Source: Fratercula arctica
Lineage: Eukaryota > Chordata > Aves > Charadriiformes > Alcidae
DNA length: 64,000 nt
Assembly (NCBI GenBank): GCA_947846985.1
Contig: CANTUZ010000007.1
Location: forward strand, 35,840,355 to 35,904,354
Reading direction: 5' to 3'
Shown here: positions 24,260-37,000 of the stretch, piece by piece
How positions within the stretch are numbered: position 1 is the first letter of the stretch
Layout: every line of letters starts with the position of its first letter
Notes under the pieces: model-generated
The model's database searches: none
What the model saw: only the letters and a program-made list of their open reading frames with translations
What the model was told of the DNA's origin: nothing
Position numbers and translations under genes: made by a program

Positions 24260-25300
24260 AAAACAGGCTTAGAAAGACAGATCTGCATAGACCTCTTGGG
24301 TCATCAAGTCTACTTCCCTGCTATCTTAGCCAAACACATCATATAATCCCTTTCAGAAGCTCATTATCCTCTGTCTTAAAAGTAGCTTGGGGTTTTTTGT
24401 TGTTGCTGTTTCCACAGTTCTCCTTGGAAAGCAATTGTAGAACATCGCTATTCTGTTGTTTGGAAACCTGCTTCCAATTGCCATCCTAAATTTATTCATG
24501 ACCAATTTATACTCACTTGTTCTTGTGCCAATGTTGTCCTTTAGTTTAAATAGATGTTTTCTCTTCCTGGAGCTTATGCCCATGTGGTATTTATAGCGGC
24601 CTCCCTCAGCCTTCATTTTGCCAAACTCCTCTCACACTTAAGGCTCTCCCTTCCCATGGTCACTCTAATCATCTTTTTCGGTAGCATCCCGAAAGTGAAG
24701 TGAATCATTTGTGAATACCGTGCACTATCCTGGCTGACTGCTAACATGTGCCTCATAAGCCCTTACCCGCGTCTCATTACCCTGCTGAAAATACCTTGCT
24801 TTGTGTGTTCTGTGTCTTTCTCCTCCTTATTCTTTTCTTACCTATGAGCATGCAGGTGTAGTAGAAACCTGGTTAACAAGGCTCAAATGCATGAACTTGC
24901 ACTCAAATCCTTCTGAATTTCATCCAATTTATCCTATCCTGATCTTCAAGGTCACTCAGTTCTTCCTAAATGAGAGTTTTATTCATCTCTGCAGTGACAG
25001 TACCTCCCTTCCTTATGCCACTGGTAAATTCCATTAGCACACGCTTATTTTTTATGGGATCATCATTAACATAAGATGTTAAATAATATCAGGCCCAAGA
25101 CTGATGCTTGGGAAGCTCTACTACCTTCCCTCAGTACTGATCTTCTTCTACTACTCACTTTCTTATTCACTTCTCAATTTCTGTACTAATCTTCCATTTT
25201 AGCTAATAATTTTCCACATGGCACTGTACCAAATGCTGTACTTAAGTTTAGATAATTAGCTGTAAGCACTTCCTTTGTCTAGAAAAATCAATTATGATGA
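24260..25300 (-). mobile_element. Ancient CR1 LINE fragment, 3' part, in antisense
   Basis: The plus strand reads as the reverse complement of a CR1 3' UTR and distal ORF2. Recognisable phrases in order are GGGTCATCAAGTCTAC at about 24299, AATTTATTCATGACCAATTT at about 24489, TTGTTCTTGTGCCAATGTTG at about 24517, AGGTCACTCAGTTCTTCCTA at about 24949, TTAAATAATATCAGGCCCAA at about 25079 and CTTCCTTTGTCTAGAAAAAT at about 25270. Order and spacing agree with CR1 copies known from turtles, crocodilians and birds. Divergence is high and the reading frame is destroyed. Edges are approximate. Confidence 0.75.
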
Positions 25301-27454
25301 TATTTCAGGCACCGGAACTTGTGGAAGTACCTGAGAAGTGGAGGTAGGGGAGACAAAATGAAATTACCTTAAGTTTTTTGAACACCTGCAAAGATTTGGA
25401 CTGATTTTCATTTTCCGATGAGCTGCTTCATTCATCCCTAGCGATGACATTTTCATACGCTGTTGAATTTTATAACAATTCTGGATATTATAACACTAAT
25501 GCAAGAGCATCATTAAAATTCTTGGATATTGTTATTTGACCGAAAATAAGAATGACCCTCAGGACCTTTATGAAATTAATGTTACTGCAGAACTGTTACA
25601 GGAAGGCCTTGTATAAAGGGCTATAAAGCAAGATAAAAAGTGAAATACCTGTATTGGCAGTTTCGCTGATACAGCAGTATTATCGTAAATGCCATCCCTG
25701 TAGAAGTACTGAAAAAGCAGCTTCAAAATCAGCAGCTATTGCAACGTTTCTGAAAAAATATTTAACTGGCAAAATGCCACATTAAAACACAGCTAACTTT
25801 AAATATGATTTTCATTGTTTCATGTCACTTTCATTTTTAGTGTAATCTAACAAAATATTCAGAACAACTGTATAGAATAGTATCTGCAGACAGAGACTTG
25901 CTATTCACACAGGAAAGTAGCGCTGAGATTCAGTAAAACGCTGTTTATTCTACAGAGTACCTGCCGAGTCACCATTATTATGTTTCCTTTTTGAGCTAAA
26001 TGAAAGAGGTTGGGAAAAGCAGGCTACAATTAGCAAATGTGTAATTAGCTGTCAGGTTCTGAGCTTCAATACAGAAGGAGAATCCAAAGACATTTTGGCT
26101 TAAAGTTCACAGATTAGCATATATTTCTACAGCCCCCGTGTTAGTCATGATATTCTATGTACGTTGCTTGGGGAAAAAAAAGAAAAAAAAAAAAAGAAGA
26201 TGGTTATAATAAATGAAGTTTGGATGCAGATGCCGGTTTTATACTCCAGGAGACATACATCATTTACATCTCATTCGCTTTGAGAAAGGCCAACCTGTAA
26301 GACCGGGCTGCCACAGAACTGCTCAAATGTTCAGGTACTCGTGAGGGTGGTTGCAGATCCAGGCTTTTGCCCCCTTCAAATTAAACATGTAGCCCAGGGA
26401 AAATCTCCTTACCTCAGAATATTAAGTCTTCAAGTGGCACGTTATTTACTGTGAGGATTTCTGTACAGTGCTCAGAACTTGAAAAAATATACTTTCTCAT
26501 CACCTGAAAATTGGGCATTTGGTGCCATTGATTGGAGTTGATTCTGGGGGAGGACTAAGAATATGAAAGGTTATGGACCTTTATGAATGAAACTCTTCAA
26601 ACTCATCAACATTTATCTTCTGAGCACAGGTAATACACGCATACCATAAATGACGACATTTCACTGAACTTTAACAATATTATTTCCTCTGTGTGGTCTC
26701 ACTGCTTACCTGTGCAGTTGTTTTGAATGCTTTGTGAGTGAGATAATACTAAAATTGAAAGCTACATAATATGCTGAAATTCATATTAAAAGTTATCTGT
26801 GTTTTAATGTGGTTTCTTTTACCGGTTAATATTTCGTACCTCTTTCTCCAGAAGCATTGCAACAGCTGGCTATTTTGCAGGTGCATGTGCATTACCAAGC
26901 GGAGATGCCATTTGCGATAATGTCAGAATAAGCAAAACTACTCAGAGAAGCTTGCACCTTTTTATTTTCTGCTATTACTCTTTCAACAACCCTTTCCCGT
27001 AAAATTTGCCAATGCATGGGCAGTCATAAGCATTAGGCACCCAGCTGCTTTGGGGACCAGGACCTCCATGTCTTTATGGTTTAACTGAATCAACTTCAAA
27101 GTCAACAGGTCTAAATCGTATAATGACACTCTCAGGGTGGAGTAGATGTCCATGCTGGAGCTCTTCCTGGAGAAATTCCTGTGTGAGCAAGTCTGGAGTT
27201 GAATATAAGCTTTAGAAACTTGATTTCCACACAACACACGCACAGTAGTTAAAACTGATTTGCTGACATCCCATCTGAGTTCCTAACAGATATTTATCTG
27301 AATTACAACAGCACCATGTAATTAGGCATAAATAAGGGCCTTTGTTCTGGAGGGGAGGAAAGTTTATAAATTCTGAACCATATGCAATTGCGTGTCTAAT
27401 CTCTGCCTGCAATTATTTCAAATGCACATCCAGATGATAGCATTTATATTCATT
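25301..27454. other. Intergenic, AT-rich
   Basis: No gene was recognised. A short poly-A-rich stretch lies near 26167-26197. Otherwise unique-looking sequence. Confidence 0.6.
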
Positions 27455-28000
27455 CCGAGATTCATTGAGTTTGAGGCCAGAAGGGATCATTATACCATCT
27501 GGCCTGACCTCCTGGATATCACAGGCCATTACATTTCCCCAATTACCTCTATATTGAGCCCTGTAACATGTGTTTGACTGAAGCATAACTATTTTTGACT
27601 AAAGCTTATCTCCCAGAAAGGCATCTAGTCCTGATTCAAAGCCATCAAGAGGAGAGAATCCACCACTTTGTGGGTACTTTGTTCCAATGGCTAATCACAC
27701 TCACTATTAAAAATGTAGGTCATGCTTCCAATTTGAATTTGTCTGGCTCCAGATTCCATCCGCTGGATCTCGTTATACTTTTCAGAGTTAAGTTTAAAAG
27801 CCCTTTGGTACCCATTATTTTATCCCTGTGTAAGTGTTTATTCTCTAGAGTCAAGTCGCCTCTCAAATATTTTGTTTTGTTTTTTCTAGTAGGCTTCACT
27901 GAACTCTGAAAAATCACAGGGCAATGTGTATTCTCCGGCCCTTCTTCTCTGTGTATTTTTATTTTACGTGGTCTCTATTTCAGCAGTCTCCAGCCCCTTC
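27455..28000 (-). mobile_element. Second ancient CR1 LINE fragment, antisense
   Basis: The plus strand has TTTGAGGCCAGAAGGGATCA at about 27471, ATCTGGCCTGACCTCCTGGA near 27500, AGAATCCACCACTTTGTGGG near 27656 and GTTCCAATGGCTAATCACAC near 27682. These are reverse-complement CR1 3' sequences of the type found across archosaurs and turtles. The match fades after about 27.9 kb, so the right edge is approximate. It belongs to a different CR1 subtype from the copy at 24.3-25.3 kb. Confidence 0.75.
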
Positions 28001-31000
28001 TCATGGTGCTGACAATGCATGCAAGGAGTGCGGGGGCCTCCGCTGCCCTGGAATCACATACTCAATTGCTTTCCTCTTACGAACCTCTGGTCTATAACGA
28101 AGTCTCTCCTTCCCAGTACACAACTGTAGGGTGAGGGAAAATATTATTATGCTCAAGTTTCATAAGTACAGAATTCAGCATGTAGCATTTGATCCCAGTG
28201 GGACCAGTTTATTGTCTAATCCAGGGTTTTTTTATGACTGCGCTCATCTCATCATCCTGTACTATCACTTTGTGGTGATGCGCAAACTGCTTCACCCAAA
28301 ACCAAACATTGCTCATGGCAAAATAAAAATTCACTGTGTGCACATTCCCGTTTCCAGCTTGAGTTTCTAATACTTTGAGATTCCAATCATAAGTCTGCCT
28401 CTAACAGCACAAAGGGAAAATATCCAGATAGATATTTTCTTTTAAATTTTTAGGTTTTAGGTTGTTTATTAATCAGGTTTAAACTAAACGTTAGAGCAAA
28501 TAGTTCAGTACAGCCTGGCACGTATTCTTTCTTTGCACTAAGGAGAGATTTTTAACTTCATAAATCATTCAAAATCTATTGTGCTGGTGTTACATTGGTC
28601 TCAGTACAGAGAAATACCCACGCACACTTCCACTCTGAGTGTTCTGTGTAGAGAGCACACTGGCAGTGGACTTCACTGCATGCTCATATCACAAGCCAGG
28701 CCGTCAGCAAAACAGATGTGATCTCAATAAGGAAAAAAGAACTTATTTTGGTTATACTCATTGTTCTTCGAAAGTTTTGCCTTAGCATTTTGGGCACAGG
28801 TTGCTTTTCTGGCCTACACCACAGCAACAAGAAAACTTACATTTCTGTCCTAAAAACACCCCAGAACTGAAGGATGTTTTTGCACACACACACATATACA
28901 TGTGATGCTTTTTTTTTTGTATTTTAAAATACCCCTGCATGTTAAATTTCTATTTTTTTCCTGACAGATCCTAAAAGATGCCCTCATTAAGCTTCATCTT
29001 TTCCCGCTGATAAAAGGCTGCAATAGAGTTACTTTGCTTCAGCCCAGGAAAGAAAACTTGTATTGGACTCAGTGCCAGGCTGGACCCTCAGGTCATATAC
29101 TACACTGATAGTAAGATGATAAGTAGTTCTAATCCTGTTCTGACTGAAATCAATAACAGAGCTGTCCTGCTTGTAGTGAGAGCGAGAGCAGGTGAAACTT
29201 CTCTCAGCAGACAACAGGAAGTGTTGTTTTGGAGAGCAGCAATCTTTAGGCAAGGACTACCCAGCATTCGCCTTCTGGTTAGACCCTTCCAGTGCTGCAC
29301 AGTTCGTAGCACAGATTAGCAGAACTTTGCAGATCTGACATCTCCAAGCAGTACAGTGAAAGTCTGTGGGTGGACTAAACCCACGTCCTTTTCATTTCAC
29401 TATTGATTGCAGACTATATCAGATACAGTGAGAGAGAGAACAGAGCAAATGAAATTGAGCTGGCCAAGACAATAACATCTACATGCCAAGAGAGGCTCTT
29501 ACTCCTCATATCTTTGTCACGGCTCTGTGCACTTAAGGCCATTCCCTAAGGCAGATGTGGGTTTTCCGAAGGTTAGAAGCTAAGGAGATGAAGTCTGGGT
29601 GATGCAGAGGATCCACATAACTCTAGGTCACTGCTTTCCATCCATACCAGACGGGTACTCTCTGAGAGCCAGCACTCTCACGCCTGCAGAGAACCATTTC
29701 CCCTTGGCTGGCATGATTGGCAGCCCCGTTGGTTGGGAAGTCATGTCCCAAGCATGGTTGAACCCTCCATGTCAGGGTCAAGGTGAGCCAGAAGGACAAG
29801 ATGAGGAAGACTGCACGTGGTGGTTTGCTACTCTATTTTAATATAGATAAAAATGCCTCAGGCACCAAGACACAAAGTCTGCAACTCTGAAAGTAAAACT
29901 TTTGCCTTTGCCTCCCTTGACGGGTCTCTTGGGTTACGCCCAAGTTGAGGTGGCAATGGCCAGTGGGGAGCAGAAAAAAGCTTAAGGCACCAAAGATGTC
30001 ATTCTCCTTAGTGTCAAAGGGGAAGTTTTATTTGGAGATGAAACTTGCTGCTTGACTTGGCGTAACATACCCATGAAAGGTTGCTACCAGGTCTACGTGA
30101 GGTGGGTCCCAAGTTCCAGCCAGGTTAAAGAGGCCCCTACAAGGCTGCTGCCCCTGTGGGACTGGCTCCTAAAAAACAAGTATAAAGCACTTCACATTTG
30201 AGTCTTGTTTCATTTGTATGTAGTCATCATGGCTCCCATGGGGACGGTGTCTAAGTATCCTGATGGTGTCTGGGGACAACATTCTCATCCTGACCTCCTT
30301 GCCTGGATGAGATCAAGCCCCCCTCTCCCTGGGACCTCATCTCTGAGGGAACTGTCCTCTAAAATATAACTGAAACCCCTCACTTCTAGTGGTACAAGGA
30401 AAACGTGTATGAAAAAATGAGAGGCTAGATCGGTTAGATACATTTTTTACCCAGTGCTTATCACAAATCCCCTTACAGCAAAAATGTTAGCTGTGTCTGA
30501 ACAATTTGCACTCAGGCTTTCCAACCTGCAGTTCAAAAAATGTAAACATCGGGCCATTAAGATTTAATTGCTTTTTGTATTCTCTGTGGAAGCTTTTACT
30601 ATGAACTATTCATAAGCACGCTCAGGGCTGTCCAAAAAACACATTAGGGCTTTGCTTACAGAGGAATGTGCTCAGGAATGCTTTCAGGCACCAGGTTGCA
30701 GTGACCTGCCCACCAGAGAGACCCCAGCCCTCCAGAGAGACCCCAGCCCACTGGGCAGGAGCAGTGCAGTGGCAATGGGACAGTCAGGGACCACACTGGT
30801 GCCGGCTGAGGAAACAGTGCCAGCCCTTTGCCACTCAGACCGTAGCAGGCACATTCTTCTTTTGCTGCTAAATGCAGGTGTTTGACTTCAATTTCCTGCT
30901 CTTGTTTGACAGCTAAAACAGACAGAAATCTCCTGCCTGAAAGTTTTTCCTACCTCAGAGAGGTCTTCACCAAATATGAGGGTTTTTTCCTGCACCAAGA

Positions 31001-34000
31001 TATTGTAGTGCAAATTTTATTATCACTTTATTATCACTTAATTACTTTTTACATAAATATTTCATAAAATATTGGCTTTTTGTGTTGTTAAAACTCTTTC
31101 TTTCCTGTTCTTCCTGCAATATTTTCACCCATCAATTCTAATAGACAGTAGAATAATACTGGCAGATTTTTAGGGCATCGTAATTGGTTTTTTATAACTT
31201 TTCCAAAATTTCCTCAGTTTCTACAAATATTTCAGAGATGTAAACCTAACTTCTTATGATAGCATGCATATACTTCAGCTGAAAAACAACTGAGAAATTA
31301 CTGAGTGAAAAAAGGAAAAGCAAATAAAAGTACAAGAAATGAGATAATTCTAGATAGCATGTTTCATTCAACAGAAAGAGGAGACAGTCACCAAAAAAGA
31401 AAAGAAAAAAACAACAAAAAATGTGCTTTTCCCTTGACTGAACCATGTCCAGATTACAAGCCAGTGAAAATGTTCCTCGTAACTTCAAGGCATGTGAGGT
31501 CAGATAATTTCATGGAGTCTTACTTTTTTAGCCCACTTCTTCCTTATCAGTTGTGCCCCCTTTAGCTTGTCTTTTGTAAGTGTGTATAAATGCCTCCAAT
31601 TTCACTAAGGTCAAAGTAGTAACAATATAATCATAGGCATGAAACCTCTTCCAATTCAGCATCTGTAACACACTCGTCTGCCTTAATCTTCAAGAAGAAA
31701 GGACTGATGCTTTAAAAAGTCCTCATGTTCCTAATTAGTCACAAGGTGAAAGTAACTTTTATGGAAATAAAATTATGTGCTTTCTTTACATGTGTTTAAA
31801 TGTCATTCTTCACTTCCAATGGCAAAGGTATGTAGGGACAAAGTATTTATAGTACCACCATAAAAAAAAAAAGTATCATAATACCTTTGTTCTACACAGT
31901 TGGTTCTCTATTAATGCACTATATTCACTGCTGCTGTGATCAAGGGAAATCTAATAACATGAAACTAGATCACTAATTTTTGACCTCTTACTTCTCAGTT
32001 TCCTTCAAGGGGTAAAGAGCTGTTTTACTGAAGCCTTTTTAAATTACATTCACTGAAAATTATACAGTAAAACTCATTCAGAAGATTATTTCTTTATAGA
32101 GAAAGTGTGAAATTACCTAAGCCTAGAGCAGCATCGGGAACAATGTAATGAGCCTTCGGTACTGGCAATCCAGACCACCTGCTAGTAGGTATCACCATTT
32201 CTCCAGAAAATAGCACCCACTAGTATATAATGTGCATCCACCTTCTTACCGCCCAGAGGTAAGATTTGTTTCCTTCCCTTCAGCTCATTTTCCCTGTTAG
32301 TACAAACTCTGCTTTTCCTCTGTCTCTCTTCCCCTCACTGAACATTACCTCCCACACCTTCCCTGTGCTGTCCTCAGCTTCAAAGAAAGAGAAACCTCCA
32401 GACAGCTATAAGAAATAAAGTCAGTCCTCTAGTAATAGCTCCTGGTCTGGCTGAGATGGAGGCGTTACTGTATTTTCTCACTGTATTTAGCTTCCCTGGC
32501 ACTTCCCCCACGACAGGCAACGTGTCCCCTTCCACCGAGATATACTGCCGCCAGGCTGAGCAGGCACAGATGGAGGAGAGGGTGAGCAGAGCTGAGGCAC
32601 CGTTGTTTTCTCTAGTCCTACCTATTTATCAAAGTACTTTTATGATCCCCGTCCAAGCTCTATCTAAACACTACAGGCAATTAAAGGCTGGCTCTATGGG
32701 AGAAGGATCTAATTTTGCAAGAGAACAACTAGAACATTGATACCTCTCATGGATTAAAACAACCAACAAGCCAATGCTGGGCACGTGTCCCTCACATTCC
32801 TAAGTATGTTTTGTCCAGTTAGATAAAACAGAGATCAAAATTGCATCCAGGTCAATGGATGAAGACTGCTGTACCACCACGAACTACAGAACAAACGCAC
32901 TTCAGCTAAAACAATTCCGAGAAATCTGTATTTGTGACACAGTTTAAGATCCCACAGTTTAAGATGCAACATGTAGTCTTGTATACATATTTCTAAATAA
33001 CTTGTATCTCATATACAGATTTCAGCCATCACGCAGCACTCATTTCCAGCATGTATTTGCACATCCGAGCCTATTGCATTTTCAGTTTGCAACAGGTACT
33101 CCCGAGTCACAAGCTCAGCCTGATTTTACAGCCTGATCTGAACCAGTCACCCAGCAGACCATGCCATTTTATACAAAGATCAAGAAATTATTTTTGCTAT
33201 CAAAGAACTTTATAATCTTGCTTAAACCATTCTTTCGTTTCATTTCTTCATCTTTGTCTCAAATAATATTTTGGTCTTTTTTTTGTGTGGGTCTTTTATA
33301 AAGATGAAAATAAACACAATGCTGTGGCTCAAATACGTAAGACCCATCTGGTCTGGCTGCTGAGAGATGTTCATCTACAACATCCTCTTGATTGCCTGGG
33401 CAGGATATGCAAGAAGATAGGACCTAAGGTTACAGATCAACTACCAAAAATTGAATAGTGGCCCAATTACTACCAAAAAATTGGAAAAGCCAACAGCCGC
33501 ACCCTAAATGTGATTTATTTTTTTCTTGAAGCAGAAGTTCAGGACATAATTTGCTGCCTATCATAACCATAATGTTATTTATATTGAGTTCCTTCGGAAT
33601 GTAACTTACTGCCAAACTTTATTGAGCTTATTTTAACACCATAGTGGGAGACTAAAAAATTAAACTATCATTTTAACTATTTTTATAAAGGTTACATTAG
33701 TACATTTCATGTCTTTATTGCCTTACTGAATGTCAAGGTGCAGAGCACTCAGCGAAGCCTGACAGTGACTAAGAGATATAAAGGTCATGTCGTGTACATT
33801 TGCTTCAAAAGTTCAACCTTTGTTTTACCTAGAAAATTACTCACAAATTACTGCCTACAACAAAAATTAATAAAAGAAGAGGTCATCCACAACCAGAGCA
33901 CCAGAGACACCACAGGAAATTCTGACATGGGGAAACCCGCCAGTCCTCAGGGCTGTCTTTCCATTCTAATTTCAGTGGCGGTTCAGATTCACACGCAAAG

Positions 34001-37000
34001 CTCACCTCTGCCTACGTGGAGCGATACCATCCCGCAGCAAGGTGCTCCGCTGCCGCTGGCTGAGCACGTTCGAGCTGCAGCTGGAGCATGGGGAGCTCGT
34101 CAGCTACTCCCTTTGATCTCCAGAGCCCCCGAATCCTTCTGAGGGCCAGAGCAATAATACATATTAGTATGCAAATTAACTATTAACAATAATAAAATAT
34201 ATGACAGGTGATAATGTAATTGATGAAAACAGTAATAAATTCACATTGAAGAATGTGTCTGCCCTAGTCTTGCCCCAAGCTTCCACACACACGTCTCGTC
34301 TGTGTCATTAGTGTATCTTAAGATAACCCTTTAAAAATGAAATTAAAATATGCATCATCAGTTGAAAATATTTTTTGTCCACTTCAAAAGAGAAAATTTG
34401 TCATAAGAGGGTTTAAGTTGAATTAAGAAATTAAGTATTTGGTTAACAGGGCACTTGGCTTTTATGACAGATGAGTATGTCACTGCTATTGCAGTTTTAA
34501 TCTTCTCACGTGTTTTTCAGAAGCAGCTCTGAAGTCATTGGTACTTGGGGAGCTTTTAAAATTCAGGACGTGAGTAGAAGCAGAGCAGGGGGCTCATTTC
34601 TGTCAGGACAGGGGAAGAAGTGTTATGGGGTGAACCCACAGACAGCTCGGGTTGCCTCGCAGCAGTGGCAGCACTGGGGCTGCTGGGTTTCACTCATGAG
34701 GCTCTGCTACGAGTTGTGCAAGCCAAGCTGCTCACCATCGCATCGAGAGGCACTGCAGGGTCTGACATGGGGCTTCAGCTGAAGGAAGAAGTCATCTGCG
34801 ATGGCTGTAGAAACAAGTAGTCTTGCTGAGAGAAAGATCAGAGTCAATGTGGGCAGGGAAACACCATCCTCCTCCTTTTCTCCATCATTTCTGCCCCCCC
34901 TCCCCACCAAGTCCTGAGCCTTTGAGCCCCTACCCCACCGTGGGTGGCTGAGGCATCAGGGCTGTCCTACAGCTCCAACCCCTTCAGCATCCACCTGCAC
35001 GAGGATGGCTGCATGCAGACAGCCCTCCTGCAAGCCCCGAGAGCAGAGGGGCCATCGCTGCCAGTGAGCTGCCCTTTGCATGGGCCATCATGAGCCCTGG
35101 GGCAACACCACGTGCCTTGAGCAACAACCTGCAATCTGAATCCAGCAACATGCCACCTGTGCAGAGCTTCCCAAGACCTGGCTTAAAAAAAAAAAACAAA
35201 GGCTTTAGCAATAGCATTCATGCCGTGGGAGCTGTACACGGGTGAGACATGCTGTGGCTCCTGGTAGGGTGAGATTTTCACTTGCTTCTACCCCACACCA
35301 CGGGTGTAATGAAGAGCAGAAAGCAGAAACCAAGAGAATTCTTTGCAACTGGCTGAGAAGACAATTCAGCAAGACATAAAAACCCAGTGGACTACAGGTC
35401 CAGGCAGGATTTTGGCTATGCACAGTGACTGCCTGTCCATTCTCCATCGTGTGCTCTTGCGCTTTACATGGTGCGGTTAACGTTAAGTTCATATTTTATT
35501 CTGTTGTTATGAGGTTTGACACAAGTGGAAAGATGATCAACTGAAAAAACAAAGTGCTGTATGTCCACGCGACACGGGGTGCAGAGCTTAGTCCCTGTGA
35601 AAACCAGGGTGCCACAACCTTTTAGCACGTTCTGCAGAAAACCGCACAGGACCATCTCTGAATGCACCGAGCCTTGCTTTCAGCTAAACCAAAGCTGAGT
35701 TGCTCTTGTCATTTCAAACAGGGTTTTTCTCAAGTAGGGAGGGAGTATATTGTTCTATATTCCTTATCATGCCCTTTTTTGGCCATTTTCTTTCTATATC
35801 TGGCTTATCTTCCTATTTTTCCTGCCTAGTCTTTTACGTAAGTTTTCTAGGGCCCTGGACATCTCTATACATTATCAGATACAACGGCCTGCTACTCTTG
35901 AATGTGCTTAAACTTGAGAATTTTATTTTCAATTTGACATGCCAACTAAATCAAGATAATTTTTAGATCAAGAAGTCTTTCTTTTCAAACTTCAAATATA
36001 TAAAATTCTTACCAGTGAAATACATGGGTTTCATAGAAACGCACGAGCCAAAAGGCTAGAATTCAGTAGGTGCTTTTTCTCCTGTACAATTTGTTCTTCA
36101 TTACAACAATGCAAAAGACTGCAAATAAAAACTAGGAAGAAAAATTAGAGTCTGGTTAGCAAGGGTGATATAACCTAATACCAGCCACTATTATACTTCC
36201 ATATGCTGCTTAATGAATCAATGCTGGCAGGAAAAAAGATTGCCGGCGCCTGAGGCACTTAATAACGGCGTGTAACATAACATGCATTTCCCTTTAGGTG
36301 TCACTCTAAAAAGTTGGTATGTACAATTTCTAGTTCTAATGTAATGAGAGCGGAGGGTGATGCTGTCAAGATGAGAGATTTTGGCAGCGTGGCGTGAAGC
36401 TGCACGCAGGCTGCCTGTTTGTTAGGCGGCCGGGCAGACCATCCCTGCTGGGGACAGGACGGGTGTCCCGAGGCTCTGTGCCCAGCAGCGAGGGCAGGAG
36501 TGTCCTCCCCACCGTGGGCACCACCGGAGACCTGCCACCACCACCGCCAGCTGAAAAGATGTCAGAAGGGTTTAGAAATGAGCGTGTGAGCTGCTCACAC
36601 AAGGTGTAACTGAAAGCTCCCATCAGAGCCTGCACAGCCTGGAAACAAAAAGAGAATGACCATTAATAAAACACAGTACATGGAAATGCCTCCTGGTTAG
36701 CAGAGATGCTGCAGGTGCTGCACTGCACAACTAATATCACCTGCCTGAAAAAAAACCCTTAATATTTGGCCCCATCTTCATGATGTATCACAGCTCACAT
36801 ATTCCTCCCATCCTGGGACTTTTGACTTTTCTTTGGCCTCCACCTGGCAGCCTCCCCTGTACAAATTCAGGTGCTGTGATCACCTCTGGGGTGCCATCGT
36901 TCATCCCCATCTGTGGTTGCCTCCTGTATGCCTGGGTGCACTCTCCAAACATCTGCATGGGTATGTACAGCCTGTAATCAGTGGCAAAATACTTTAAGAT

